From Comamonas composti DSM 21721 (GTDB taxonomy: Bacteria > Pseudomonadota > Gammaproteobacteria > Burkholderiales > Burkholderiaceae_C): a stretch of DNA of 64,000 nt. Below, piece after piece: positions 17,689 to 26,758 of the stretch (the stretch's first letter is position 1; each line of letters opens with the position of its first letter). The notes beneath the pieces are model-generated. The model was not told the origin of the DNA, searched no databases, and saw nothing but the letters and a program-made list of their open reading frames with translations. The translations under genes were made by a program, and so were the position numbers. The stretch lies in NCBI RefSeq assembly GCF_000429845.1, contig NZ_AUCQ01000012.1, positions 124,001-188,000 on the forward strand. The letters are read 5' to 3'.

Positions 17689-19113
17689 TCACGCAGGCGC
17701 GGGAGGCTGCAAGGGCAGCTCCAGCGCCGCCAGCAGGCCGCGCTCGTGAGCGCCGGCTGCAAAGCTCAGACGTCCCTTGTGCAGCAAGGCAATCTCCTCG
17801 GCAATCGCCAGGCCCAGACCCGTGCCCTCGCCGGCCGCGCCCTGGGCCCGGTAAAAACGCTGGGTGATCTGCTGGCGCTCCATTTCGGGCACGCCGGGGC
17901 CGTCGTCCTCCACCTCCAGAAACGCCCATTCATGGTCGTCGCGCAGACCGCAGCGCAAGGTAACACTGCCGCCGGCCGGCGTGTATTTGACCGCATTCTC
18001 CACGAGGTTGGAAAGTAGTTCACGCAACAACCAGCTATGCCCCCAGATGCGCGCCGGTGCCACCTCCAGCCCGAAATCCAGGCCCTTGAGGCTGGCCTGA
18101 TCGAAGAACAACTCCAGCATGCTTTCGCACAGCTCCTTGAGATCCAGTGGCTGCAGCGGCTGGGCCTGCACATTGCGCACATCGGCGCGCGACAGGGCCA
18201 GCAGCTGGCGCGCCAGTTGGGAGGTACGGCGCGTGGCATCGCGCAATTGCTCGATCTGGCTCACGCTGAGCATGAAGGACGGCTGGTCTTCGGCCAACCC
18301 CGCGCGGCCCTTGGCGCAGCGCGCGCTCAAGGCCCAGGCCTCGACCTGGGCCTGCAGCGCGGCCAGCGGCGTGCGCAACTGGTGGGCTGCATCGGCCACG
18401 AAGCGGCGCTGGCCCTCGGCCTGGGCATTGACCATGGCGAACAGCTGGTTGAGCGAGCGCACCAGCGGCCTGACCTCGGCCGGCGATCTTTTCTCGTCGA
18501 TGGGGCTCAGGTCGCGCGGGGAGCGGCGCTCCACGGCCTGGGCCAGGGTCAGCAGCGGCCGGAAGGCCCGGCTGACCGACCAGTAAATCGCAATCCCCGC
18601 TCCGGCGATCAGCAGCACGCTGGGCAGCAGCACATGCGTGAGCAGCTGCCGCACCCATTGCTGGCGCACATCGCTGCCGTCGGCCAGCACCAGCACCATC
18701 TCGCCCGCGCCATAGGTCTCGGCGCGCTGCACGGCCACGCGATAGGTCAGGCCGTCATGCTCCTGGCTGTGGAACTCCACCAGCGGCGTGCTGGGCACCT
18801 CGAACTTGATCCAGCTGTCCCCGGCCTGGATATGCCCCTGCAGATCCGCAACCGCATAGACGGCCTCGTCGCCGCGCTGGCGCAGAAAGTCCTCCATGCT
18901 CGGCGTGAGCGCCACCAGCGGCGGCGTGCCTTCGGCTATCGAGGGAGCGAGCACGGAATCGGCCAGGGACGGAAGCACGCGCAGCAAGCGCTGGTCGTGC
19001 TGTATCGAAGCCTCGTCGGCCGAGCGGTAACCGAACCAGCCGCCCATCAGGGCCAGCAGGCTCAAAGGCACGATCAGCAACACCAGGAGACGCAGGCGCA
19101 GATTGGCCGTCAT
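17689..19113 (-). CDS. Sensor histidine kinase, TctE/QseC-like
   Basis: A 474-residue membrane kinase. Transmembrane segments lie at about residues 8-25 and 160-185, with a 2CSK_N-type periplasmic sensor between them. A HAMP-like linker is followed by the H-box FVADAAHQLRTPLAAL, an N-box ELLSNLVENAVKYTP, and G-boxes EDDGPGVP and GTGLGLAIAEEI. It pairs with the response regulator encoded just upstream (19270-19989). The signal is not evident; TctE relatives sense tricarboxylates and QseC relatives respond to other cues. The 156-bp gap between the two genes is unusual for a TCS operon and contains a palindromic repeat. Confidence 0.85.
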   Translation of the reverse strand: MTANLRLRLLVLLIVPLSLLALMGGWFGYRSADEASIQHDQRLLRVLPSLADSVLAPSIAEGTPPLVALTPSMEDFLRQRGDEAVYAVADLQGHIQAGDSWIKFEVPSTPLVEFHSQEHDGLTYRVAVQRAETYGAGEMVLVLADGSDVRQQWVRQLLTHVLLPSVLLIAGAGIAIYWSVSRAFRPLLTLAQAVERRSPRDLSPIDEKRSPAEVRPLVRSLNQLFAMVNAQAEGQRRFVADAAHQLRTPLAALQAQVEAWALSARCAKGRAGLAEDQPSFMLSVSQIEQLRDATRRTSQLARQLLALSRADVRNVQAQPLQPLDLKELCESMLELFFDQASLKGLDFGLEVAPARIWGHSWLLRELLSNLVENAVKYTPAGGSVTLRCGLRDDHEWAFLEVEDDGPGVPEMERQQITQRFYRAQGAAGEGTGLGLAIAEEIALLHKGRLSFAAGAHERGLLAALELPLQPPAPA

Positions 19114-19167
19114 GAATGTACCTTTTTCGTCAGCCGGATCGCTTTCCTGGGAAACAGGAAAAACAAG

Positions 19168-19245
19168 GAGCAGCTACCGCCTTCCAACATTGGATTTCAG
19201 GCCGTTTTCAATCTGAATTCTTTATCTGGTAAGCGCAAGCAGCTA
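19168..19245 (+). repeat. 78-bp palindromic intergenic repeat, copy A
   Basis: This element starts GGAGC and ends AAGCGCAAGCAGCT. It has an inner inverted repeat GATTTCAG / CTGAATTC. It has the same length and the same spacing of conserved blocks as copies B (40704-40782) and C (52738-52815, opposite orientation). It lies between the response regulator and kinase genes, so it would be transcribed within that operon and could fold in the message. Confidence 0.7.
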
Positions 19246-19269
19246 TCAAAATAGAAGACCGCAACACAC

Positions 19270-19989
19270 TCAAGACGTACCAGGAGCCAGCTCCAGCCGG
19301 TAGCCGAATCCGCGAATCGAGCGCAGCGCCACACCATAGGGCTCGAGCTTGCCGCGCAGGCGCGAGACATAGACCTCCACGGCATTCGGCGTGATCTCCC
19401 TGTCCCAGCCCGTGAGAGCCTGCAGCAGCTTGTCCTTGCTCGCGGGTTTGGGCGCGTGGATCAGCAGATATTCAAGCACCGTCCATTCGCGCGGACCCAG
19501 CTCTATGGGCAGCAGCCGGCCTTCGCTCTCGCCATCGTGCGCAGGCTGACGCGCGCCCACGCGGCGCCCTGCGGTATCGAGCTCGATGGGGCCGAAGCTG
19601 AGCACGGCCGAGGTTGCGGCCTGGGAGCGACGCAGCAGGGCGCGCAGCCGCGCCAGCAGCTCGGGCAGTTCGAAGGGCTTGACCATGTAATCGTCGGCGC
19701 CCAGATCCAGCCCCTGAACCCGATCCTGCAAGGCATCGCGCGCCGTCAGGATCAGCACCGGCATGGCCGCGCTTTCCATGTCGCTGCCGCGCAGGCGGCG
19801 CGTGAGCTCCAGCCCGTCCATGCCGGGCAGGCCGATGTCGATCACCGCCAGATCGAAGGACTCCTCGGCCAGCACCTCCAGGGCGCGCTCGGCACTTCCC
19901 ACCCAGTCCACGGCATAGCCTGCGTCCGACAGGCCCAGCTTGATCCCGCTGGCCACCATGACATCGTCTTCCACCAGAAGCAGTCGCAT
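19270..19989 (-). CDS. OmpR-family response regulator, TctD/QseB-like
   Basis: A 239-residue two-domain regulator. The receiver domain begins MRLLLVEDD and carries the phospho-acceptor Asp in VIDIGLPG (about residue 51), the conserved Thr in ILTARDA, and Lys in DYMVKPF. The C-terminal winged helix ends with the GPREWTVLEYLL and RLRGKLEPYGVALRSIRGFGYRL segments typical of OmpR/PhoB. ATG 19989 is chosen since it gives the standard receiver start and is preceded by AGGTGAAG. It precedes its kinase gene on the same strand and follows the argB terminator, so it should have its own promoter in the 20,035-20,086 stretch or be reached by read-through. Confidence 0.88.
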   Translation of the reverse strand: MRLLLVEDDVMVASGIKLGLSDAGYAVDWVGSAERALEVLAEESFDLAVIDIGLPGMDGLELTRRLRGSDMESAAMPVLILTARDALQDRVQGLDLGADDYMVKPFELPELLARLRALLRRSQAATSAVLSFGPIELDTAGRRVGARQPAHDGESEGRLLPIELGPREWTVLEYLLIHAPKPASKDKLLQALTGWDREITPNAVEVYVSRLRGKLEPYGVALRSIRGFGYRLELAPGTS

Positions 19990-20002
19990 ATCTTCACCTA
20001 GG

Positions 20003-20034
20003 TCAAAAAACAAAAGCCGCCCCGAAGGCGGCTT
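20003..20034 (-). terminator. argB rho-independent terminator
   Basis: On the minus strand AAGCCGCC and GGCGGCTT form an eight-base stem around a five-base TTCGG loop, followed by TTTGTTTTTT. It lies 52 bases after the argB stop and just upstream of the response regulator start, so it separates the two transcription units. Confidence 0.88.
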
Positions 20035-20086
20035 GCGGCAGATTCAGCCCGGACCTGAAAGCCTCGCGCCGCGCCAGTCCATGATC

Positions 20087-20977
20087 TTAATGGCTGCGAA
20101 TCATGGTGCCGTAGGCCTGATCGCTCAGGATCTCCAGCAGCATGGAATGCGGCACGCGGCCGTCGATGATGTGCACGGCATTCACGCCCGCCTTGGCCGC
20201 ATCCAGCGCACCGCTGATCTTGGGCAGCATGCCGCCCGAGATCGTGCCATCGGCAAACAGCGCATCGATTTCACGCGCCGTCAGATCCGTGAGCAGCTTG
20301 CCCGCCTTGTCCAGCACGCCCGGCGTATTCGTCAGCAGCACCAGCTTCTCGGCCTGCAGCACCGTGGCCAGCTTGCTGGCCACCACATCGGCATTGATGT
20401 TGTAGCTTTCGTTTTCTTCGCCAAAGCCAATCGGGCTGACTACGGGAATAAACGCATCATCTTGTAAAGCTCTCACCACACTTGGATCAATAGAAACAAT
20501 ATCCCCAACCTGGCCCACGTCGTATTCGATGCTCGGATCCTTGTTGTCCAGCAGCTTGAGCTTCTTCGCGCGGATCAGGCCGCCATCGCGCCCCGTCAGG
20601 CCCACGGCCTTGCCGCCCGCCTGGTGAATCAGGCCCACGATGTCCTGCTGCACCTCGCCGGCCAGCACCCATTCGACGACCTCCATGGTCTCGGCATCGG
20701 TCACGCGCATGCCCTGGATGAACTCGCCCGCCTTGCCCAGACGCTTGAGTGCAGCCTCGATCTGCGGCCCGCCGCCGTGCACCACCACGGGGTTCATGCC
20801 CACAAGCTTGAGCAGCACCACATCCTCTGCAAAATCGGCCTGCAGGGCCGGATCGGTCATGGCATTGCCGCCATACTTGATGACCATGGTCTTGCCATGG
20901 AACTTACGGATATAGGGCAAGGCCTGGGCCAAGATCTCGGCCTTGTCGCGAGGGGCAATCGTCAGAGCAGTGTTCAT
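20087..20977 (-). CDS. argB: Acetylglutamate kinase
   Basis: A 296-residue amino-acid kinase that phosphorylates N-acetyl-L-glutamate in arginine synthesis. Family motifs are [10 protein letters not shown] near residue 32, [10 protein letters not shown] near residue 64, [14 protein letters not shown] in the middle and the C-terminal [19 protein letters not shown] with a [10 protein letters not shown] end. The start at [14 protein letters not shown] matches the normal N-terminus; a longer in-frame frame runs upstream but adds unlike sequence. It is encoded alone with its own terminator, next to the polysaccharide locus, with which it is divergent. Confidence 0.96.
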   Translation of the reverse strand: MNTALTIAPRDKAEILAQALPYIRKFHGKTMVIKYGGNAMTDPALQADFAEDVVLLKLVGMNPVVVHGGGPQIEAALKRLGKAGEFIQGMRVTDAETMEVVEWVLAGEVQQDIVGLIHQAGGKAVGLTGRDGGLIRAKKLKLLDNKDPSIEYDVGQVGDIVSIDPSVVRALQDDAFIPVVSPIGFGEENESYNINADVVASKLATVLQAEKLVLLTNTPGVLDKAGKLLTDLTAREIDALFADGTISGGMLPKISGALDAAKAGVNAVHIIDGRVPHSMLLEILSDQAYGTMIRSH

Positions 20978-21139
20978 TTGTTCATACGGGCGCCACATGG
21001 GACAATTCCTAGCGCACCATGGGAACCGCATTGTGCCGCAACTGCCAAGCCAGGTTCTTGGCCTCACGCATTCTCCAAGCCGATTGCCCGGCTCTTTCAA
21101 AATCCACTCGCGGTAACCACGTACCACCACCCACACCGA
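20978..21139. promoter_or_regulatory. Divergent gap between argB and the WecA-like gene
   Basis: This 162-bp region must hold the promoters of argB (minus) and the undecaprenyl-phosphate transferase gene (plus). No strong hexamers, operator symmetry or hairpin was recognised. The ATG at 21140 has no clear ribosome site just upstream. Confidence 0.3.
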
Positions 21140-22252
21140 ATGCCAACGCTGAATTTTCTGATTTCCGAGCTTTTCAGATACGACGCCCTGGTCGCCGCCC
21201 TTGCGTCGCTGCTGACCTGCTTTGCCCTCGTACTCACCAAGTCCTGGCATGGGAGCTTTTCCATGGACTGGACCAGCGGCGTGCAGAAAATGCACACCAA
21301 GCCCACACCCCGTATCGGGGGCATTGCGATTGCCGTCGGTGTTCTCGCCGGCTACGCAGCCTCCAGCCATGGCCAGGCCGCAGCCGAGAAACGGGCCATT
21401 CTCAGTGCCATCCTGCTGGCCGGTCTCCCGGCCTTTATTTTTGGCCTGCTCGAAGACGTGACCAAAAAGGTCTCGGTCAAGGTACGCCTGCTGGCCACCA
21501 TGGCTTCGGGCGTGCTCGGCTGGGGCATTACCGGCACCTCACTCACCCATGTGGACATTCCCGGCATCGACTGGCTGCTGAGCTTCACCCTGATCTCGGT
21601 CCTCTTCACCGCCTTTGCCGTGGGAGGTGTGGCAAATGCCATCAACATCATCGATGGCTTTAATGGCCTGACCGCAGGCACGGCACTCATCATGCTGACC
21701 GCCTTCGGCCTCATCGCCCGCCAGGTGGGAGATATTCCCCTGGCCTTTACCAGTCTTATCATTGCCGGCGCCGTCCTGGGCTTCTTTCTGGTCAACTGGC
21801 CGCGAGGAAAAATATTTCTGGGCGATGGTGGCGCTTATTTCCTCGGCTTCACCCTGGCCTGGATCGCCGTGCTTCTGCCTGAAAGAAATGCAGCCGTATC
21901 TCCCTGGAGCAGCTTGCTGATCTGCTCCTATCCAATTATTGAAGTGGCATTCAGCATCTTCAGAAGAAAATTCCTGCGCGAAGGATATCCTGCCACTCAG
22001 CCCGATGCTGTTCATCTGCATACACTGGCGAACAAGCGCTGGGCCAAGAAGATATTCTCGAATTCATCCAAAACAACCCAAAATGGACTGACCTCTCCAT
22101 TTCTATGGGTTTATGCCCTGCTGCCCTGCAGCGCTGCCATTGTTTTTTATGACAGCAAAATTTTCACACTGCTGTCTTTGATAGTCAGCATCAGCGCCTA
22201 CCTTCTCATGTATAGCAAGCTGGCGTTTTTTCGCTGGATTCCTAAAAAATAA
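21140..22252 (+). CDS. WecA/WbpL-like undecaprenyl-phosphate glycosyl-1-phosphate transferase
   Basis: A 370-residue polytopic membrane protein of glycosyltransferase family 4 (MraY/WecA). It starts O-antigen-type repeat units by moving a sugar-1-phosphate to undecaprenyl phosphate. Visible features are about ten hydrophobic helices, the TPRIGGIAI loop, [10 protein letters not shown], the catalytic [12 protein letters not shown], and [12 protein letters not shown], with a cytoplasmic PDAVHLHTL in place of the HIHH region. The lack of UDP-GlcNAc-specific markers leaves the donor open (GlcNAc, QuiNAc or FucNAc). It converges on the GT2 gene at the end of the minus-strand polysaccharide cluster and probably works with it. 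Confidence 0.85.
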   Translation: MPTLNFLISELFRYDALVAALASLLTCFALVLTKSWHGSFSMDWTSGVQKMHTKPTPRIGGIAIAVGVLAGYAASSHGQAAAEKRAILSAILLAGLPAFIFGLLEDVTKKVSVKVRLLATMASGVLGWGITGTSLTHVDIPGIDWLLSFTLISVLFTAFAVGGVANAINIIDGFNGLTAGTALIMLTAFGLIARQVGDIPLAFTSLIIAGAVLGFFLVNWPRGKIFLGDGGAYFLGFTLAWIAVLLPERNAAVSPWSSLLICSYPIIEVAFSIFRRKFLREGYPATQPDAVHLHTLANKRWAKKIFSNSSKTTQNGLTSPFLWVYALLPCSAAIVFYDSKIFTLLSLIVSISAYLLMYSKLAFFRWIPKK

Positions 22253-22270
22253 AAATACAGAATTTCAATG

Positions 22271-22301
22271 ATCCAGATGGTTCAGCATCCCTCATCTAGA
22301 T
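22271..22301. other. Short hairpin between convergent genes
   Basis: ATCCAGATG and CATCTAGAT are inverted copies with one mismatch, followed by a weak T-rich stretch TTATTTT. It lies between the WecA-like gene and the GT2 gene. It might be a weak terminator, although a better one lies further on at 22403-22439. Confidence 0.35.
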
Positions 22302-22310
22302 TATTTTCCG

Positions 22311-23228
22311 TCATTTGCGCAAGGAAAATATCAAAGAATAAACAAGCAAAAAAACAAAAAGATAGGCCTGCTCTATTTTTTTTCGTCTGAACTCTCCTGT
22401 GGAAAAAGCCATCTTCATATATGACGATGGCTTTTTTTTCAGCAGCATTCTTGCGGGTGGATTTCCATGCAGATCAAGAATATTGATGAGACATTCAATC
22501 TTTGAAAACCATTCGCCCGACATCACGGCCTGGAATCGCTTTCTATACGCCTTGAGCCCGCTATTTGCACCCACTTGATTTTTCTCATGCTGTCTGTAGA
22601 GCATCGAGGCTCTCTGATCAATCATCCACGTATAGCCTCTGGAGCGTGCAAACGCATAGATCAGCCAGTCATGGGCTTCAAAGCGCTCAACCGCTATCTC
22701 CGAGCTCCGCAAGAAATCGGACAAATCACCATACAGCCTTGCATCCAGCACATAGGTGCAACCTGGTCCTGCCGCCTCAAAAAGATAATCCCACTTTCTT
22801 TGAGCTTGTGACTTCACAATCAACTGACGCTTGCCCGAAGGCCAGAAGGCCGTCACATTCGATGAATAGCCACTGGCAGGGCCTGCTCTCAGACATTCGA
22901 CTGCACGAGACAGCTTGTCAAGCAACCAGACATCATCCTGGTCTGCAAGACAGTAATAATCAAAATCTCCGGGAATTTTTTCGTTCTTGATCAGGCTGTA
23001 AAAATTCTTCCCTGCCGATCCGAAAACTCCTTTTCCCAAGAAAGAAATTCGTTCATCTTTTTGGGCCATTTCAGCAATAATTGATTCGGAGGCATCATTT
23101 GATTTGTCCAGATTGACAAAAACACGAACCTCTACCTCTTTTTGGGAAAGAATGCTCTGCATTTGCTCAGCAAGCCATTTTTCACCGTTATAAGCAGCCA
23201 ATAGAACTGCAAGTCTTGGCTTGGACAT
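22311..23228 (-). CDS. Glycosyltransferase family 2, rhamnosyltransferase-like
   Basis: A 305-residue GT-A fold enzyme. The N-terminus RLAVLLAAYNGEKWLAEQM and the DQDDVW metal-binding motif near residue 95 are typical of GT2 enzymes that move rhamnose from dTDP-rhamnose, and the DW segment in EAHDWLIYAFA would be the acceptor or catalytic part. It ends with a hydrophobic C-terminal segment (FVFLLVYSLIFSL) that may bind membrane. It is the last gene of the minus-strand polysaccharide cluster, 172 bases after wecB. A strong terminator hairpin lies inside its 3' coding part. The rhamnose donor is supported by rfbBDAC in the same locus, but not proven. Confidence 0.8.
   Translation of the reverse strand: MSKPRLAVLLAAYNGEKWLAEQMQSILSQKEVEVRVFVNLDKSNDASESIIAEMAQKDERISFLGKGVFGSAGKNFYSLIKNEKIPGDFDYYCLADQDDVWLLDKLSRAVECLRAGPASGYSSNVTAFWPSGKRQLIVKSQAQRKWDYLFEAAGPGCTYVLDARLYGDLSDFLRSSEIAVERFEAHDWLIYAFARSRGYTWMIDQRASMLYRQHEKNQVGANSGLKAYRKRFQAVMSGEWFSKIECLINILDLHGNPPARMLLKKKPSSYMKMAFSTGEFRRKKIEQAYLFVFLLVYSLIFSLRK
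22403..22439 (+). terminator. Strong terminator hairpin inside the 3' end of the GT2 gene
   Basis: AAAAAGCCATC at 22403-22413 pairs with GATGGCTTTTT at 22426-22436, and the loop holds a further palindrome TCATATATGA. On the plus strand the stem is followed by T through 22439. It lies 150 bases beyond the stop of the plus-strand WecA-like gene and is its most likely terminator. On the minus strand the same hairpin is followed by five T and falls about 100 bases before the GT2 stop codon. Confidence 0.75.
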
Positions 23229-23400
23229 TCACACTCCTCAAAGCACTCTCAAACTACCCGATATATAAGAGCTCTTCATCAAAAACAAGAAAATTCAATA
23301 ATTACAAATTACTGCAACGAATGTTAAATCCGTCAATAAAATATGATATTTGATTTAAATCAATCACCTCTTGCTGACAAAGCAACAGGCTTATATTTTG

Positions 23401-24525
23401 TCAGCAATTCCTCTCACTGAGGAAATCAATGATTCTTTCTGAAGCTTTCCCATCTCCATAGGGATTATGAGAAAAAATCATCTTCTGGTATTTTTCCTCT
23501 GAATCCAGAAGCTGCGAAACCTCGTCAACAATCTTCTGAGCGTCAGTCCCTACCAGTCGGACGGTTCCCGCATCAACGGCCTCTGGGCGCTCCGTAGTAT
23601 TTCTCATTACAAGCACTGGCTTGCCAAGTGATGGTGCCTCTTCCTGGATTCCACCGCTATCGGTCAGAATCAAGTATGCACGGCTCATGAGATAAACAAA
23701 TGGCTGGTAATCCAGCGGATCAATCAGAGAAATATTGGAATGCTCGCTCAGCAGACGAAGCACAGGTTCGCGTACGTTTGGATTCAAATGAACCGGATAA
23801 ACAATTTGAACATCGGGTCGGCTGGCAATTTGAATCAAGGCATTGCAAATTTCCTCGAAGCCACTGCCAAAATTTTCACGACGATGCCCTGTCACAACAA
23901 TCAATTTTTTGTGATCGTCTATGAAGTCAAAATTATTTCTCAATGAAGCTTCACGCTCTGTATCACCTTGAATCATGCGCAATGTTAAAAACAATGCGTC
24001 AATGACCGTATTTCCGGTCACCAGAATTTTCGAAGCAGAAAAACCTTCTTTTAACAAATTTTCCTGCGCGGCCTGGGTCGGTGAAAAATGATAAGTCGCC
24101 AGCTTGGCAATGCTTTGCCGGTTCATTTCCTCAGGCCATGGAGAATGCAGATTATGCGTTCGCAAGCCTGCCTCCACATGAGCGACAGCAATGTTCTGAT
24201 AAAAGGCAGCAAGTGCAGTTGCAAATGCCGTTGTCGTATCGCCATGCACAAGCACGACATCAGGACGCCACTCCCGCAGCACTTCTGACATTCCCGTAAT
24301 AATTCTGGCGGTCAACTCACCAAGCTGTTGGCCTGGGGCCATGATATTAAGATCGAAGTCTGCTTTGATGGAAAAAAGCGATAACACCTGATCCAGCATT
24401 TCCCGATGTTGCGCAGTAACACAGACTCGCATATCGAAAGAGCCACGCTCACGCAATGCATGTATGACAGGGGCCATTTTGATGGCTTCCGGGCGAGTAC
24501 CAAAGACAACAAGAATTTTTTTCAT
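23401..24525 (-). CDS. wecB: UDP-N-acetylglucosamine 2-epimerase (non-hydrolysing)
   Basis: A 374-residue epimerase that converts UDP-GlcNAc to UDP-ManNAc. Family signatures are [19 protein letters not shown] at the start, [44 protein letters not shown], and [30 protein letters not shown]. The start overlaps the stop of the upstream GT4 gene by ATGA. No wecC homologue (UDP-ManNAc dehydrogenase) is seen in the locus, so ManNAc may be used directly or oxidised by an enzyme encoded elsewhere. Confidence 0.95.
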   Translation of the reverse strand: MKKILVVFGTRPEAIKMAPVIHALRERGSFDMRVCVTAQHREMLDQVLSLFSIKADFDLNIMAPGQQLGELTARIITGMSEVLREWRPDVVLVHGDTTTAFATALAAFYQNIAVAHVEAGLRTHNLHSPWPEEMNRQSIAKLATYHFSPTQAAQENLLKEGFSASKILVTGNTVIDALFLTLRMIQGDTEREASLRNNFDFIDDHKKLIVVTGHRRENFGSGFEEICNALIQIASRPDVQIVYPVHLNPNVREPVLRLLSEHSNISLIDPLDYQPFVYLMSRAYLILTDSGGIQEEAPSLGKPVLVMRNTTERPEAVDAGTVRLVGTDAQKIVDEVSQLLDSEEKYQKMIFSHNPYGDGKASERIIDFLSERNC

Positions 24526-25634
24526 CTCAACTTCTCCCCAATAACCTCTCTTACAAGAGGTCCCCAGCCTTGCACAAAGGGCTTCTGGGGTAAATCGACC
24601 ACAACCTTTCCTGTGACAGGATTCCCCTGGATGAGGGAAAGCATTTTTTCAGCCAGATCATTTTCATCATTGGTGCTGAAAAAAGCCGCCTTGTCATAGC
24701 AGCCTACCGTCTCATGAGCATATTTTTCATCTGCGACCAGAATATCCAGCCCATAAGATTTTGCTTCCGTAATGGGAAGCCCCCATGTTTCTATACGAGA
24801 GGGGAAAATCAAGCATCGGGATGCGCTATAAATAGCACGCATTTCATCAAAATTCTGCCTTCCGACAAACCGCAGCGATTTTAGGTGACCAAACTTCAGG
24901 AATAAATCACGTGCATATTTATTCTCTTTTAGATCAATTGTCAGCACTACCTGAAATTCGCTAACATCCCGTTTTTCCAGCAACGCTACAGCCTTGCAAA
25001 TGACCTCAAAATTCTTGAACGGCCGTGCAAGTGATGGGAAAACGAACTGAAAGCAACTTTTCGGTTGCAGCCTGCTTTCTTTGGATGCCACAGCGATGCT
25101 TTGAGGATAGGCAACCATGATTTGGTCGACTCCATAGCGCTTTTCAAATTCTTTCCTTATCCAGTTTTGCTGCACCACGACGAGACTATTGCTCTTGATG
25201 CCAAAACCATATAAATAGCCATAGAGCTTGCTGAAAAGCCATAGCTTCATATCGTAGCGAGCTTCGGAAAGCGAGGGCTTGTAAAAAGGCATGGGGTTAT
25301 GGCAATAAACCGCCTTTCGAATACTCCCAATGCGCGGTGTTATATCATGAATGGAAAACCATACATCAGGCTGCAAACGCTGTGCAATACGTTTACTGAC
25401 CACCCACTCGAAAAACAACCGCCCCATCCAAGAACGCTTTGGCCAGGAAAAATCGATCAGCTTTGCTCGCAGCGGCTTGATTTTTTCTCGACTGTGAACC
25501 AAGGCGATGATTTCCCAGTCAGCCCCGAGCTCAATTGAAGCCGCAGCCAGAAAATCTTGAAAAACCCTAAGCGTTCCGCCTTCAACAAGATTCACACCGG
25601 AAACAACAAGTCTTTTACGAGCTGTCATCTTCAT
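24522..25634 (-). CDS. Glycosyltransferase family 4 (polysaccharide locus)
   Basis: A 370-residue GT-B fold enzyme. The C-terminal part shows the GT4 pattern: [22 protein letters not shown], a [40 protein letters not shown] stretch with the E-x7-E type motif, and [13 protein letters not shown]. The N-terminal part ([20 protein letters not shown]) carries the acceptor side. ATG 25634 is preferred because it makes an ATGA overlap with the preceding gene; a longer frame to 25685 lies wholly inside that gene. Donor and acceptor cannot be told from sequence. Confidence 0.8.
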   Translation of the reverse strand: MKMTARKRLVVSGVNLVEGGTLRVFQDFLAAASIELGADWEIIALVHSREKIKPLRAKLIDFSWPKRSWMGRLFFEWVVSKRIAQRLQPDVWFSIHDITPRIGSIRKAVYCHNPMPFYKPSLSEARYDMKLWLFSKLYGYLYGFGIKSNSLVVVQQNWIRKEFEKRYGVDQIMVAYPQSIAVASKESRLQPKSCFQFVFPSLARPFKNFEVICKAVALLEKRDVSEFQVVLTIDLKENKYARDLFLKFGHLKSLRFVGRQNFDEMRAIYSASRCLIFPSRIETWGLPITEAKSYGLDILVADEKYAHETVGCYDKAAFFSTNDENDLAEKMLSLIQGNPVTGKVVVDLPQKPFVQGWGPLVREVIGEKLR

Positions 25635-26758
25635 GCCTTGATCTCTAGGTGTTTTTCTAGAAATTTTGCGATTTGACCGTCCCATCGCTTCTTGCTCAAG
25701 GCATCGATGGGTTTATGAAAGCTGATTGGGTTTTTTCCCGCTCTTTCGATGGCTTCGCACAGAGAATCAGAGGTCAAGTCAGAAACATAGCCATTGAAAC
25801 CATCAATGACAATATTTGCCAGCCCTCCGATATGAGATACAACCGTCGTAGCTCCACTGCACATCCCCTCAATGGCCGAGAGTGAAGTACCTTCTGTTCC
25901 GGTACTGGGAATGACTACGATATCAGCATCCCGGTAGACCGCAGGCATCTCATCGAAGCCTGCTTCAAAGAACTCCACATTACTTTCCAAACCATTGCTT
26001 TTGCACCAGGCCTGCAATTGTCCAGCCAATGCCCCACGTCCCACCATACGCACGACAAAGTCAGTATTCTGATTTCTCTCTTTGAAGGTCTTCATTGCCT
26101 CGAGAAGCAAAATACCTCCTCGTGGTTCATCTTCGAGAACCGTGCCCATCATTCTACGCGGGAAGACAATGGATAAACATTTTCTCCTATGCTCCACCTT
26201 ATCTTGTGCATGGAAGACATCAGTATCTGCATAGTTGCAAATATAAGATAATTTGCTCCGCCATATTTTTCGTCCAGAGAACTCTGCATGAAGCCAGTTG
26301 ATGTAGTTTGTATCCACACAGATGATGCCCTGAAGCCAGTCAAGCATTTTTCTTTGATGCCAGCGGACAAGCAGCTTCTTCTTCCATGAAAAATCGCCAT
26401 GCCACCAGATGCCGTGGTTGACTCCTATGGCTCTTTTAAAATAGCCCCCCACGCACAGGTCCTGAGAGACATAAATCACAGGTGCATCTGCGGCGATGAT
26501 TTTTCGAACTTGGCGATAAAATGCCACATGTCCTTTGACAGTAAGAGCCGCTGGTATTCCGGTCACGTGGATGCCGGGCTCATATTGAATTTCAAAAGGC
26601 ACATTGCTTTTTTGAAATATACAAACCTCATAGCCAGATCTTTGAATAAGGCGAGCAAGATCGCGGCAATAGCGCTCCATCCCGCCAGTTAGCTCCTGGC
26701 CCGATCCATCAGGATGGAGAAACCAGAGCACTAGTAGATAAATTTTTCGCTCTTCCAT
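25631..26758 (-). CDS. Glycosyltransferase family 4 (polysaccharide locus)
   Basis: A 375-residue GT-B fold enzyme. It opens with IYLLVLWFLHPDGSGQELTGGMERYCRDLARLI, the usual GGxxR-like acceptor-side loop, and in the C-terminal half has DADIVVIPSTGTEGTSLSAIEGMCSGATTVVSHIGGL, which carries the nucleotide-sugar binding E-x7-E motif. The start is set at ATG 26758, where the gene overlaps the upstream wzy gene by 50 bases. It likely adds one sugar of the repeat unit. Codon use is AT-rich compared with the core genes, as in the neighbouring wzy and wzx. Confidence 0.8.
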   Translation of the reverse strand: MEERKIYLLVLWFLHPDGSGQELTGGMERYCRDLARLIQRSGYEVCIFQKSNVPFEIQYEPGIHVTGIPAALTVKGHVAFYRQVRKIIAADAPVIYVSQDLCVGGYFKRAIGVNHGIWWHGDFSWKKKLLVRWHQRKMLDWLQGIICVDTNYINWLHAEFSGRKIWRSKLSYICNYADTDVFHAQDKVEHRRKCLSIVFPRRMMGTVLEDEPRGGILLLEAMKTFKERNQNTDFVVRMVGRGALAGQLQAWCKSNGLESNVEFFEAGFDEMPAVYRDADIVVIPSTGTEGTSLSAIEGMCSGATTVVSHIGGLANIVIDGFNGYVSDLTSDSLCEAIERAGKNPISFHKPIDALSKKRWDGQIAKFLEKHLEIKA

